Source: Pseudomonadota bacterium
Lineage (GTDB): Bacteria; Pseudomonadota; Gammaproteobacteria; QQUJ01
Length of the DNA stretch: 64,000 nucleotides
Reading direction: 5' to 3'
Assembly: GCA_008501635.1 (NCBI GenBank)
Contig: QQUJ01000001.1
Coordinates: forward strand, 36,105-100,104
Under the pieces are notes generated by a model. It did not search any database. It was given only the letters and a program-made list of their open reading frames with translations, and was not told the DNA's origin. Made by a program: the position numbers and the translations under genes. Of this stretch, positions 35,982 through 43,989 are shown one piece after another. How positions within the stretch are numbered: the stretch's first letter is position 1; each line of letters opens with the position of its first letter.

Positions 35982-36693
35982 AACCCTGTTGCAGGTAAAC
36001 GATCTCAGTAGCCATTATGGCCCGATCCGGGCAATCGACAAGATATCTTTGCACGTGAATACCGGTGAACTGGTGGCCATCGTTGGTGCTAATGGTGCCG
36101 GTAAAACGACGCTGTTGCGCACGCTCTCTGGCGTGCAAGCTGCAAGTGGCGGATCGATCCGGTTTGCTGGCGAGGATGTCATGCGCATGAAGCCCGACAA
36201 GATTGTTGCCAAAGGCATCTGCCAGGTACCTGAGGGTAGGCAGGTGTTTGGCCCGCTCAGCGTCGAGGACAATCTGCGTCTCGGTGGTTATGTGCACCGG
36301 GCAAGGGGACAGTGGGTAGACGGTGAGATTGAGAAGATCTACGAGCTGTTTCCGATACTCAAGGAAAAGCGCAATCAATCCGCAGGTACCCTGTCTGGCG
36401 GACAACAGCAGATGCTGGCAATCGGGCGCGCGCTGCTGGGCAAACCGAAACTGATGCTGCTCGACGAACCGTCGATGGGTTTGGCGCCATTGTTGGTTGA
36501 GGAGATCTTTCGAGTCGTACACGAATTGAACGAAAGCGGAGTAACGGTACTGCTGGTAGAGCAGAACGCGCGTGCCGCGTTGAAGATTGCCAATCGCGGA
36601 TATGTGTTGGAGACGGGGCGTGTGGTGTTGACAGCATCTGCGGCGGAATTGCTCGAGGATGAGGCGGTGCGCAAAGCGTATTTAGGACACTGA
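35971..36693 (+). CDS. ABC transporter ATPase, LivF family, TTG start
   Basis: Second ATPase (240 aa): Walker A GANGAGKTT, signature LSGGQQQML, Walker B LMLLDEPSMGL, then LLVEQNARAALKIANRGYVLETG, typical of LivF. The open frame reaches back to 35884, but its first 29 codons overlap livG and do not match the family. The TTG at 35971 (reading (M)QAETLLQVNDL) is preceded by GGGGAGG at the right distance and overlaps the livG end by eleven bases, so it is the likely start. It completes the transporter. Confidence 0.88.
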   Translation: MQAETLLQVNDLSSHYGPIRAIDKISLHVNTGELVAIVGANGAGKTTLLRTLSGVQAASGGSIRFAGEDVMRMKPDKIVAKGICQVPEGRQVFGPLSVEDNLRLGGYVHRARGQWVDGEIEKIYELFPILKEKRNQSAGTLSGGQQQMLAIGRALLGKPKLMLLDEPSMGLAPLLVEEIFRVVHELNESGVTVLLVEQNARAALKIANRGYVLETGRVVLTASAAELLEDEAVRKAYLGH

Positions 36694-36707
36694 GGAGTCG
36701 ATCGCGT

Positions 36708-37361
36708 ATGTATGTCGAGAAAATCATGACCCGGGATGTAATTACGGTGAATCCCGATACCAAATTGACCCGTATCGCTGATTTGATGCAGAAGCGCAAA
36801 TTGCGCCACCTTCCGGTTGTGGATAACGGAAATCACTTGGTTGGTATCATTTCACACCGCGACGTACAGCGTGCCGAACCCTCTTGGATCACGACCTTGG
36901 ACAAGGGGGAGGCGAACTATCTGTTGGCCAAGGTCACCGCTGAAAAGATCATGCATGTTGATGTTATTACGTGCCCGCCTGAGACATTGGTCGAGGATGC
37001 GGGTTGCCTGATGAGACGTGACAAAATCGGTTGCCTACCTGTGGTGGAGCAGGGGAAGTTGGTGGGGATTATCACCAGTGTCGATCTGTTGGATTTTTTC
37101 CTGGAAATCACCGGTTGTATGGAGAAGCAGACTGCGCGCATTGCCGTTCATCTGCAGGATAAAGCGGGCGAGATGGCGAAGTTTCTGGCGGCGATCAACG
37201 CCGGGGGCGGGCACATCACTACGGTGGTTTCGCCGGTGCACCCTGACGATAGCGGGATGCGCGTTGCGATCGTTCGTTTTCGCGCTGACGATGCGGCTGC
37301 GCTGGACGCCAAATTACGTGCCGCGGGATACGAACTCATTAGTGAACAGCTGCCAGGATAA
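36708..37361 (+). CDS. CBS-CBS-ACT regulatory protein
   Basis: A 217-aa protein of two CBS domains (about 5-60 and 80-135; MTRDVITVNPDTKL and LVGIITSVDLLDFF) followed by an ACT-like domain (about 143-215). CBS pairs bind adenine nucleotides and ACT domains bind amino acids or similar small ligands. The layout resembles AcuB-type proteins. Its start lies 14 bases after livF with GAGGAG upstream and a strong terminator follows, so it is the last gene of the transporter operon. It may adjust transport or acyl-CoA metabolism to energy state; the target is not known. Confidence 0.85.
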   Translation: MYVEKIMTRDVITVNPDTKLTRIADLMQKRKLRHLPVVDNGNHLVGIISHRDVQRAEPSWITTLDKGEANYLLAKVTAEKIMHVDVITCPPETLVEDAGCLMRRDKIGCLPVVEQGKLVGIITSVDLLDFFLEITGCMEKQTARIAVHLQDKAGEMAKFLAAINAGGGHITTVVSPVHPDDSGMRVAIVRFRADDAAALDAKLRAAGYELISEQLPG

Positions 37362-37400
37362 AGGTCCCGGCGCGGGGTTGCTGATGCAAAACGCAGGGAC

Positions 37401-37433
37401 AATAAAGCGGGCCAAAGCCCGCTTTATTTTTTT
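37401..37433 (+). terminator. Rho-independent terminator of the ABC transporter operon
   Basis: AATAAAGCGGGC and GCCCGCTTTATT form a 12-bp stem with a four-base loop, ending in a run of seven T. It lies 40 bases past the CBS-ACT stop and just before the convergent ferritin-like gene. Confidence 0.9.
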
Positions 37434-37445
37434 AGCCGCCGCGTA

Positions 37446-37979
37446 CTATTCCTGATGGCTGGGTGGGTCGGGATCCTCGGCCCAATCCTCGTCGGGTTCC
37501 GGTACCTTTTTCAGCCACGCTTCAAGTAGTGTCACATGCTCGTACTCTTCCTGTGCCAGCTGTTTCGCCATTTCACGAACGTCATCGTTGTCGACCGTCT
37601 CAACCAATTCGGCGAAGAAGTCGGCTGCCAGCCGTTCGTGCCGCAACGCGAGTTTGAGCGCATGATGCGGGGTCATCAGATAGTGCACTGCCGACGAGTC
37701 GATCGCTTCCGGCGCCTCACCTTCCCATTGATAGTCCCATGGTGATATGTGGGGCAGCTCGTAGCCTTCGCTGAGCTTCGTAACTTTGTCGATATGCTTT
37801 GCCTCGATGGCAGCCATCTTGCGAAACAGTTTGGCCACTTCGATATTGTTGTGGGCCTCCATCTGGTCGGCAAGCAGGCTGTAGCGATCCGCGGCCTCAG
37901 CTTCCAGCGCGTGGGCGTGAGCGAGCAGTTCCTCGATGCTATGAATCTTTGGAGATTCACCTGAATGGAGCTCTGTCAT
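37446..37979 (-). CDS. Ferritin-like (rubrerythrin-type) diiron protein
   Basis: A 177-aa four-helix protein with the carboxylate/histidine pattern of ferritin-like diiron proteins: ALEAEAADRY (about 28-37), IEAKH (about 58-62), RHERLAADFFAELVE (about 112-126) and EEYEHVTLLEAWL (about 144-156). The C-terminal rubredoxin domain of classical rubrerythrin is absent. Its ATG overlaps the korB stop as ATGA, so it is translationally coupled to the ferredoxin oxidoreductase. A role in peroxide or oxygen defence of the sensitive Fe-S and radical enzymes is plausible but inferred. Confidence 0.82.
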   Translation of the reverse strand: MTELHSGESPKIHSIEELLAHAHALEAEAADRYSLLADQMEAHNNIEVAKLFRKMAAIEAKHIDKVTKLSEGYELPHISPWDYQWEGEAPEAIDSSAVHYLMTPHHALKLALRHERLAADFFAELVETVDNDDVREMAKQLAQEEYEHVTLLEAWLKKVPEPDEDWAEDPDPPSHQE

Positions 37980-38815
37980 ACGTAGAACTCCTTCTCAAGA
38001 TCGGCCACACCTTCGACAGTCATCTTTTGTTCGGGCGCGTAAACGCGGCGGTCACCCTTGTAGAGAACGCCTAGATTAAAACCGGTGTCGGTCATCAGGC
38101 GGCGCGCTGCTTGCGCGGGATCGCCGGTGGGTTCAAGTTCAACTTTACGAACTACCTTTTTCCAGTTGCGCTGCTCCTCGCGGAATGTGACGCAGGGACT
38201 TAACAACTGGACAAAGGAGAATCCGGGATGTTTTACGGCTTCCACGAGAATTTGCGCGGTGTAGTTGGGATCTCCCGTGAAGCTTCGGGCGATGAAATTG
38301 GCGCCTGACGCCAATGCCACCACCAGCGGACGGAAGGGGTTGATACCCGGTCCGCCAGGAGTCAGTTTGCCGCGCTGCCAGTCGGGTTCAGTGGTCGGCG
38401 AGGCCTGGCCTTTGGTCATTCCATAGACCTGATTATCCATCACAATGTAGGTCATGTTCACATTACGGCGGCAGGCATGCAGGAAATGGTTGCCACCGAT
38501 CGAGAACCCGTCGCCGTCGCCGCCGGCGGCGATGACGGTGAGGTCGGGACGGGCCACCTTCAACCCGATGGCCAGTGGTAACGCACGACCGTGCAGGCCG
38601 TGAAAGCCATAGCTGTTGACGTAGGCGGGGATGCGCGATGAGCAACCGATGCCCGAGATCACCGCAACGTTGTGCGGTTCCAGTTTGAGTTCAGCCAGCG
38701 TTTTGGCAACCGCGGAAAGTACGGCGAAATCGCCACAGCCGGGACACCAGACCGGCTTCACGCCGGACATGAAGTCCTTTGCAGTCATGCTGGCAGATGC
38801 GGAATTGGTGTCCAT
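37976..38815 (-). CDS. korB: 2-Oxoglutarate:ferredoxin oxidoreductase beta subunit KorB
   Basis: TPP-binding beta subunit (279 aa). It begins with the conserved VWCPGCGDFAVLSAVAK (about 22-38) and has the Mg-TPP motif GGDGDGFSIGGNHF (about 97-110) with DNQVYGMTKGQASPT. With KorA it oxidises 2-oxoglutarate to succinyl-CoA and reduces ferredoxin; by recollection, in Thauera this ferredoxin drives benzoyl-CoA reductase. The gene follows korA by two bases and lies divergently from the had-bcr operon. Confidence 0.92.
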   Translation of the reverse strand: MDTNSASASMTAKDFMSGVKPVWCPGCGDFAVLSAVAKTLAELKLEPHNVAVISGIGCSSRIPAYVNSYGFHGLHGRALPLAIGLKVARPDLTVIAAGGDGDGFSIGGNHFLHACRRNVNMTYIVMDNQVYGMTKGQASPTTEPDWQRGKLTPGGPGINPFRPLVVALASGANFIARSFTGDPNYTAQILVEAVKHPGFSFVQLLSPCVTFREEQRNWKKVVRKVELEPTGDPAQAARRLMTDTGFNLGVLYKGDRRVYAPEQKMTVEGVADLEKEFYV

Positions 38816-38817
38816 TG

Positions 38818-40533
38818 TCAGCTCCAGTCCACAAGTTGATCGTGAATTTCTTTTGGGCGCATCGGTAGCGGTCCGGGGCGGCGAAATGATTTGACCTCGC
38901 CGGGCAGATCGTAGTGGGCCCGCAGGTAGCGATAGAACTGCCCGCCGTGACTCTGTTCGATCACTAGTACACGCTCGACGCCCTCCAGTGCCGCGGCCAA
39001 CTTCTCAGGTTGGGCAGGAGAGAGCAGGCGCATTGCGATCAGCCTGACGTCCTTGCCCGTCTCACGCAGTCGACCGATGGCCTCCTGGACCGGGCTTGAG
39101 CACGATCCCCAGGTGAGTACTGCGGTCTTGCCCTGACCTTCTATCTCGGCCCAGTGATCGCCGTAGTTGAAACCGGTGATCTTGCGCAGGCGTTTGTCCA
39201 TCTGCGCATAGTGATCGTCGGCGAGACTGGAAGGGGTACCTTTCGGGCTGTGTTCAAGACCATCAGCGCAGTACTGACCCCCTGGCGTGCCCGGGATCGA
39301 CATGGGTGAAATTCCTGAGGCAGTGATCGCGTAGCGGCGGTAAGTCTCGTCCAGTTTTTCCGGGATCTCGCGTTTGGCGATGAATGCGATATCGGCGGGA
39401 CGATCGATGATTGCCCTGGACTGGCCTATGGATTGATCGGACAGCACGATGCAAGCGGTTTGCATCGCTTCCGCCAGGTGGACTGCCCATTGGGTGGTGA
39501 ACAGGCAGTCGCCGATGGAAAGCGGCGCCACCACGAGGTGTGGCGCGTCGCCATGGAGACCGTAGAGTGCGATGTTCAGGTCGGACTGCTCTGATTTTGT
39601 GGGAATCCCGGTGGAGGGTCCGCCGCGCTGGACATCGATGACAACAATGGGCGTTTCGGAGGCAACGGCCAGTCCAATGGACTCCATCATGAGCGCAAGC
39701 CCGGGACCTGACGTCGCTGTCAACGATGGTATACCACCAAAAGAAGCACCAATGATTTGTGTTACGGATGCCAGCTCGTCTTCCGCCTGCACCAGGACAC
39801 CGCCCAGTTTCTTCAACGACGGGGCCAGCCACTCCAGTATCTCAGTACCGGGAGTGATCGGGTAGGCAGCGACAAAGCGCACACCACCGCGTACCGCACC
39901 AAGGCCGGCTGCCTCGTTGCCAGTGATGGACCAGCGATTGCTCACATCCGCACCGCCCTCCCCAAGTTTCGGGACTGCAGGCATCTCATTGGCGGCCTTG
40001 ATACCGGCCTTCACCGCATCAACGCTCAGCGTAATCGCTTCTTCTCCCTTGCGTTTGAGTTTCTTTTGGATCAATCCGATAACGTGCTCTTCGGAGAGGC
40101 CGATCAGTGCTGCAACGGCACCCAGTGCCAGCATATTGGGGCGCCAGCCTTTATTCTCTTTGCAGAGTTGTTGCATGGGGAGTTCGGCGTCGCGCGCGCC
40201 CATGGCGATCACCTCTTTGGGAGCCTCGCCCATGGCCGGATCACCGATCACCAGGCTGTCGGCATCCAGTGGCATTTCAGCCGCGAATCGGCCCACATTC
40301 TGCCAATCGATGGCGAGCAGGAGGTCGTATCGGTCGGTGTGGGAGGAGATCGGGGTGGTGGAGAGGCGAATCATCGCCGCCGCCTCGCCGCCGCGGATCT
40401 GCGGACCGGATGAGCGGGTCATGTACCCGTACAATCCGGCACGCGCTGCAGCGCCAAGTAACATTTCGCCGGCAGTCATCACGCCGGAACCACCACTGCC
40501 GGTTAAGACAACAGAAACGGATCGCGCGGTCAT
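38818..40533 (-). CDS. korA: 2-Oxoglutarate:ferredoxin oxidoreductase alpha/gamma fusion KorA
   Basis: A 571-aa fusion of the gamma domain (about 1-180; LTGSGGSGVMTAGEMLLGAA) and alpha domain (about 195-560; GNEAAGLGAVRGGVRFVAAYPITPGTEI) of 2-oxoacid:ferredoxin oxidoreductases, the arrangement typical of KorA. The frame is open to a TTG at 40560, but the ATG at 40533 (MTARSVSVVLTG) is preceded by GGGAAG and fits the family. It is the first gene of korA-korB-ferritin-like. The ferredoxin it reduces is not encoded in the window. Confidence 0.92.
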   Translation of the reverse strand: MTARSVSVVLTGSGGSGVMTAGEMLLGAAARAGLYGYMTRSSGPQIRGGEAAAMIRLSTTPISSHTDRYDLLLAIDWQNVGRFAAEMPLDADSLVIGDPAMGEAPKEVIAMGARDAELPMQQLCKENKGWRPNMLALGAVAALIGLSEEHVIGLIQKKLKRKGEEAITLSVDAVKAGIKAANEMPAVPKLGEGGADVSNRWSITGNEAAGLGAVRGGVRFVAAYPITPGTEILEWLAPSLKKLGGVLVQAEDELASVTQIIGASFGGIPSLTATSGPGLALMMESIGLAVASETPIVVIDVQRGGPSTGIPTKSEQSDLNIALYGLHGDAPHLVVAPLSIGDCLFTTQWAVHLAEAMQTACIVLSDQSIGQSRAIIDRPADIAFIAKREIPEKLDETYRRYAITASGISPMSIPGTPGGQYCADGLEHSPKGTPSSLADDHYAQMDKRLRKITGFNYGDHWAEIEGQGKTAVLTWGSCSSPVQEAIGRLRETGKDVRLIAMRLLSPAQPEKLAAALEGVERVLVIEQSHGGQFYRYLRAHYDLPGEVKSFRRPGPLPMRPKEIHDQLVDWS

Positions 40534-40954
40534 TATTTGCTTCCCAAGTAACTTCGCCAAATGCCAAAAGACAAGGTGCCACTGAACCAGCCATGCACCA
40601 GTTCACCTCTCCGGGCTGCGGACAACCTTATAGGTGGAGTCGTAATAATGGCACCCAACCCATTGTATCCATTTGCAATTTATACCAGGCGAGGCTTTCC
40701 GGAACCCCTGTTCCGCACCGCAGCAGAGAATTTGCCAACCATAAACAGATGCCACTGACTGCGTCAACAAATATTTGGTCACTCATAAGGGAAAATTATC
40801 CATAATCCTAAGTGTTCAACTCACCTACTAAATAGCGTCCATAATTGGATAGTTGTCACACTCATCTTCGCATGTGCAGGCAAGTGAAAAAATAATTGAC
40901 GTTTACGTAAACGGAAATTATAGTCGATCATAACAACGGGGAGGAGGAAATACC
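40534..40954. other. 421-bp divergent control region between kor and had-bcr operons
   Basis: No credible gene is present. Apart from the operator at 40896, it has AT-rich blocks with repeated CCATAAT words near 40800 and 40850 (ATTATCCATAATCC, GTCCATAATTGGAT) that could bind a regulator or serve the korA promoter. Confidence 0.5.
40896..40923 (+). promoter_or_regulatory. Promoter with overlapping palindromic operator for had-bcr
   Basis: TTGACG (40896-40901) and TTATAG (40918-40923), 16 bases apart, form a plausible sigma-70 promoter. Within it lies the perfect palindrome CGTTTACGTAAACG (40900-40913). A protein bound there would block RNA polymerase, so repression lifted by an aromatic-CoA signal is a reasonable model. 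Related motifs occur at 31618 and 31907. Confidence 0.6.
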
Positions 40955-42028
40955 ATGAGTTCAACCTATCGATGGTTGATGACCGAGGTCGGTCAACCAA
41001 TGATCAGGGAAACGTTCGAGCCCGAACAGCCGGGGCCGGGTGAAGTGTTGGTGCAAATCGCCGGGTGCGGAGTCTGTCACACCGATCTTGGTTTTCTCTA
41101 CGATGGCGTCAATACCAAGCATCCGTTACCGTTGACCCTGGGTCATGAGATCAGTGGCCGAGTCGTGGCGAGCGGAGAAGGTGCGGGCATGTGGAAAGAT
41201 CGTGCCGTTATCATTCCAGCGGTCATTCCCTGCGGAGAGTGCGATCTTTGTCAACGCGGGTTGGGTACCATCTGTCGTGCTCAAAAAATGCCGGGCAACG
41301 ATATTCAAGGCGGATTCGCCACCCATATCACCGTGCCTTCCTACGGATTATGTGGTGTGGATGAATCAAGGTTGGCGGCAATCGGACTTACCCTGGAAGA
41401 TCTCTCCGTCGTCGCTGATGCGGTGACCACGCCCTATCAGGCGGTGGTGCAAGCAGGTGTGCAACCCGGAGATCTTGCGATTGTGATCGGCGTCGGAGGT
41501 GTAGGCACGTACGCGGTGCAGATGGCACATGCCATGGGGGCGAAAGTGGTCGCCATCGATGTCGATGCGACGAAACTCGAACAAGTGGGTCAGTACGGAG
41601 CCGGATTGACGCTCAATGCCCGTGATGTCACTGGGAGGGATCTCAAAAAGGCGATTCAATCTTACGTAAAAGCCGAGGGCTTGCGTCAAACTGAATGGGC
41701 AATCTTCGAGTGCTCAGGCACCGCGGCCGGTCAGGAAACGGGTTATGGGTTGATGACCTTTGGCGGTACTATGGCAGTTGTCGGTTTTACGATGGATAAA
41801 ATCACACTGCGTTTATCCAATCTGATGGCCTTTCATGCACGCGCCATGGGGAACTGGGGATGCCTTCCCGAGCTTTATCCGGAAGCGTTGGATCTGATAC
41901 TGGACGGCAAAGTGGCCCTCAAGCCTTTCGTCGCTCAGCACCCACTTGACGAAATCAACGAGATCTTCGAAGCCGCACACGCGCACAAACTGAAGCGTCG
42001 CGCGATTCTCGTGCCGAATCATTCGTAA
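40955..42028 (+). CDS. had: 6-Hydroxycyclohex-1-ene-1-carbonyl-CoA dehydrogenase
   Basis: Zinc-type alcohol dehydrogenase (357 aa) that oxidises 6-hydroxycyclohex-1-ene-1-carbonyl-CoA to the 6-oxo compound with NAD+, the second modified beta-oxidation step after benzoyl-CoA reduction. Catalytic zinc ligands include Cys41 (GCGVCHTD) and His64 (GHEISG). The structural zinc site is [15 protein letters not shown] (about 91-105). NAD binding is at [19 protein letters not shown] (about 178). It heads the had-oah-dch-bcrCBAD operon with GGGGAGGAGG upstream. The immediate oah and bcr neighbours make the assignment firm. Confidence 0.93.
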   Translation: MSSTYRWLMTEVGQPMIRETFEPEQPGPGEVLVQIAGCGVCHTDLGFLYDGVNTKHPLPLTLGHEISGRVVASGEGAGMWKDRAVIIPAVIPCGECDLCQRGLGTICRAQKMPGNDIQGGFATHITVPSYGLCGVDESRLAAIGLTLEDLSVVADAVTTPYQAVVQAGVQPGDLAIVIGVGGVGTYAVQMAHAMGAKVVAIDVDATKLEQVGQYGAGLTLNARDVTGRDLKKAIQSYVKAEGLRQTEWAIFECSGTAAGQETGYGLMTFGGTMAVVGFTMDKITLRLSNLMAFHARAMGNWGCLPELYPEALDLILDGKVALKPFVAQHPLDEINEIFEAAHAHKLKRRAILVPNHS

Positions 42029-42065
42029 GCCGTTATTGAAGAATCTTAGGAGGGGAACAAACGCA

Positions 42066-43214
42066 ATGTCCAAGAAAATCGATGCGATAGCTGCCAAGAC
42101 CGCACCGCAACACCTTGTGGATCACAATTTGATCAACAGTCCGGTAGAGGAATTGGCTGATGGAATGGTCCTGTACGAGAAACGGCCGGCGAAACGCCGC
42201 GATGGAAGTGTGGCGCAAGGTCTGTATAACGCGTGGATCATCTTTAACAACCCGAAGCAGTACAACAGTTACACCACCGATATGGTGAAGGCGACGATCA
42301 TGGCTTTTCGCCGCGCGTCGGTGGATCGTGAAGTCAACGCCGTCGTGTTTACTGCCGTTGGCGACAAAGCGTTCTGTACGGGCGGTAACACCAAAGAGTA
42401 CGCCGAGTATTACGCGGGAAATCCGCAGGAGTATCGCCAGTACATGCGTCTGTTCAATGATATGGTCAGCGCGATCCTGGCATGCGACAAACCGGTTGTA
42501 TGTCGCGTCAATGGGATGCGCATCGGCGGTGGCCAGGAGATCGGTATGGCGTGCGACTTCACGGTTGCGCAGGATCTTGCCAACTTTGGTCAAGCTGGAC
42601 CCAAGCACGGTTCGGCGGCTATCGGCGGAGCTACCGATTTCCTTCCGGTTATGATCGGCTGCGAACAGGCGATGGTTTCCGGCACCCTTTGCGAACCTTT
42701 TTCGGCGCACAAAGCCTACCGGCTTGGCATCTGTACAGATATCGTCCCCGCTCTGAAGATCGACGGCAAGTTCGTTGCCAATCCGACTGTCATCACCGAT
42801 CGTATGCTCGACGAATTCGGGCGTATCGTGCACGGAGAGTTCAAGACCGGCGCCGAGTTTAAAGAGGGGCGCGAGTTGATGAAACAGGGTGAAGTGGATC
42901 TCGGTATGCTCGATGAGAAGGTCGAAGCGCTGTGTGCGAAACTGATCGAGACCTTCCCCGAGTGCATGACCAAAAGTCTTGAGGAACTGCGCAAACCAAA
43001 GCTCGAAACCTGGAATCGCAACAAGGAAAACAGTCGCGCGTGGCTGGCGCTGAACATGATGAACGAAGCGCGCACCGGGTTCCGGGCGTTCAATGAGGGA
43101 AACAAGGAGACGGGGCGCGAGATCGATTTTGTTGCCCTGCGCCAGGCCCTGGCCAAAGGTACTCCGTGGACGCCGGAACTCATTGAGAACCTGATGCCGG
43201 GCGCAAAGGATTAG
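42066..43214 (+). CDS. oah: 6-Oxocyclohex-1-ene-1-carbonyl-CoA hydrolase
   Basis: Crotonase-superfamily enzyme (382 aa) that adds water and cleaves the ring of 6-oxocyclohex-1-ene-1-carbonyl-CoA to give 3-hydroxypimeloyl-CoA. The oxyanion-hole regions are visible at VGDKAFCTGGNTKEYAEYY (about 97-115) and VNGMRIGGGQEIGMACDF (about 150-167). The protein is longer than ordinary enoyl-CoA hydratases, as expected for Oah. The frame opens at 42036, but AGGAGGGG (42048-42055) sits before the ATG at 42066 (MSKKIDAIAAK), which I take as the start. Confidence 0.93.
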   Translation: MSKKIDAIAAKTAPQHLVDHNLINSPVEELADGMVLYEKRPAKRRDGSVAQGLYNAWIIFNNPKQYNSYTTDMVKATIMAFRRASVDREVNAVVFTAVGDKAFCTGGNTKEYAEYYAGNPQEYRQYMRLFNDMVSAILACDKPVVCRVNGMRIGGGQEIGMACDFTVAQDLANFGQAGPKHGSAAIGGATDFLPVMIGCEQAMVSGTLCEPFSAHKAYRLGICTDIVPALKIDGKFVANPTVITDRMLDEFGRIVHGEFKTGAEFKEGRELMKQGEVDLGMLDEKVEALCAKLIETFPECMTKSLEELRKPKLETWNRNKENSRAWLALNMMNEARTGFRAFNEGNKETGREIDFVALRQALAKGTPWTPELIENLMPGAKD

Positions 43215-43218
43215 TTCG

Positions 43219-43989
43219 GTGAGTGATACACCACTCAAAGTCTGGCTCGACAATGATGGTCAGCTGTTGCGTTTGCGCCTGAACAGGCCGAAGGCCAACA
43301 TCATTGATGCCGAGATGATTGCCGCACTGAGTGCGGCGTTGACAGAACATCGAGGCAACAACGATCTCAAGGCCCTGGTATTGGACGCCGAAGGAGCGCA
43401 CTTCAGTTTTGGCGCAAGTGTCGAAGAGCACCTGCCGGAGCAGTGCGCCGGGATGTTGAAAGGTCTGCACCGTCTGGTGATCCAGATGCTGGAGTTCCCG
43501 GCCCCTATTCTGGTGGCCATCCAGGGGCAGTGCCTGGGCGGCGGTCTGGAGGTGGCGTGTGGGGGTAGTTTACTGTTCGTTGCGCCCACCGCTGCTTTGG
43601 GTCAACCAGAAATCAAACTGTCAGTGTTTGCACCCGCTGCCTCCTGCCTGTTGCCGGAACGCATCGGATTGCACCGCGCCGAGGATATGCTTTATTCCGG
43701 ACGTTCTTTGACAGGCGAAGAGGCGGCTCAGATTGGTTTGGCTAACTTCGTTGCCGATGATCCGAACGCGGCAGCGCTGGAGTATGCCCAACAGCATTTG
43801 CTGCCGCACAGCGCCAGTACATTACGGTTTGCTCAGCAAGCCGCACGGGAAGAGTCGGTGACACGAATCAAGGCGAAAATCGCCCGCGTCGAATCGCTCT
43901 ACCTCTCGGGCCTGATGGCCACACATGATGCAGTAGAGGGGCTTAATGCCTTCGTCGAGAAGCGTCCTGCCAAGTGGGAGAATCGATAA
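43219..43989 (+). CDS. dch: Cyclohexa-1,5-dienecarbonyl-CoA hydratase
   Basis: Crotonase-family hydratase (256 aa) that hydrates the dienoyl-CoA product of benzoyl-CoA reductase to 6-hydroxycyclohex-1-ene-1-carbonyl-CoA. Motifs: SFGASVEEHLPE (about 63-74) and QGQCLGGGLEVACGG (about 101-115) for the oxyanion hole, and LGQPEIKLSVFAPAA (about 125). The start is GTG at 43219, four bases past the oah stop. Its stop codon overlaps the bcrC ATG (TAATG). The order oah-dch-bcrC identifies it among similar hydratases. Confidence 0.92.
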   Translation: MSDTPLKVWLDNDGQLLRLRLNRPKANIIDAEMIAALSAALTEHRGNNDLKALVLDAEGAHFSFGASVEEHLPEQCAGMLKGLHRLVIQMLEFPAPILVAIQGQCLGGGLEVACGGSLLFVAPTAALGQPEIKLSVFAPAASCLLPERIGLHRAEDMLYSGRSLTGEEAAQIGLANFVADDPNAAALEYAQQHLLPHSASTLRFAQQAAREESVTRIKAKIARVESLYLSGLMATHDAVEGLNAFVEKRPAKWENR

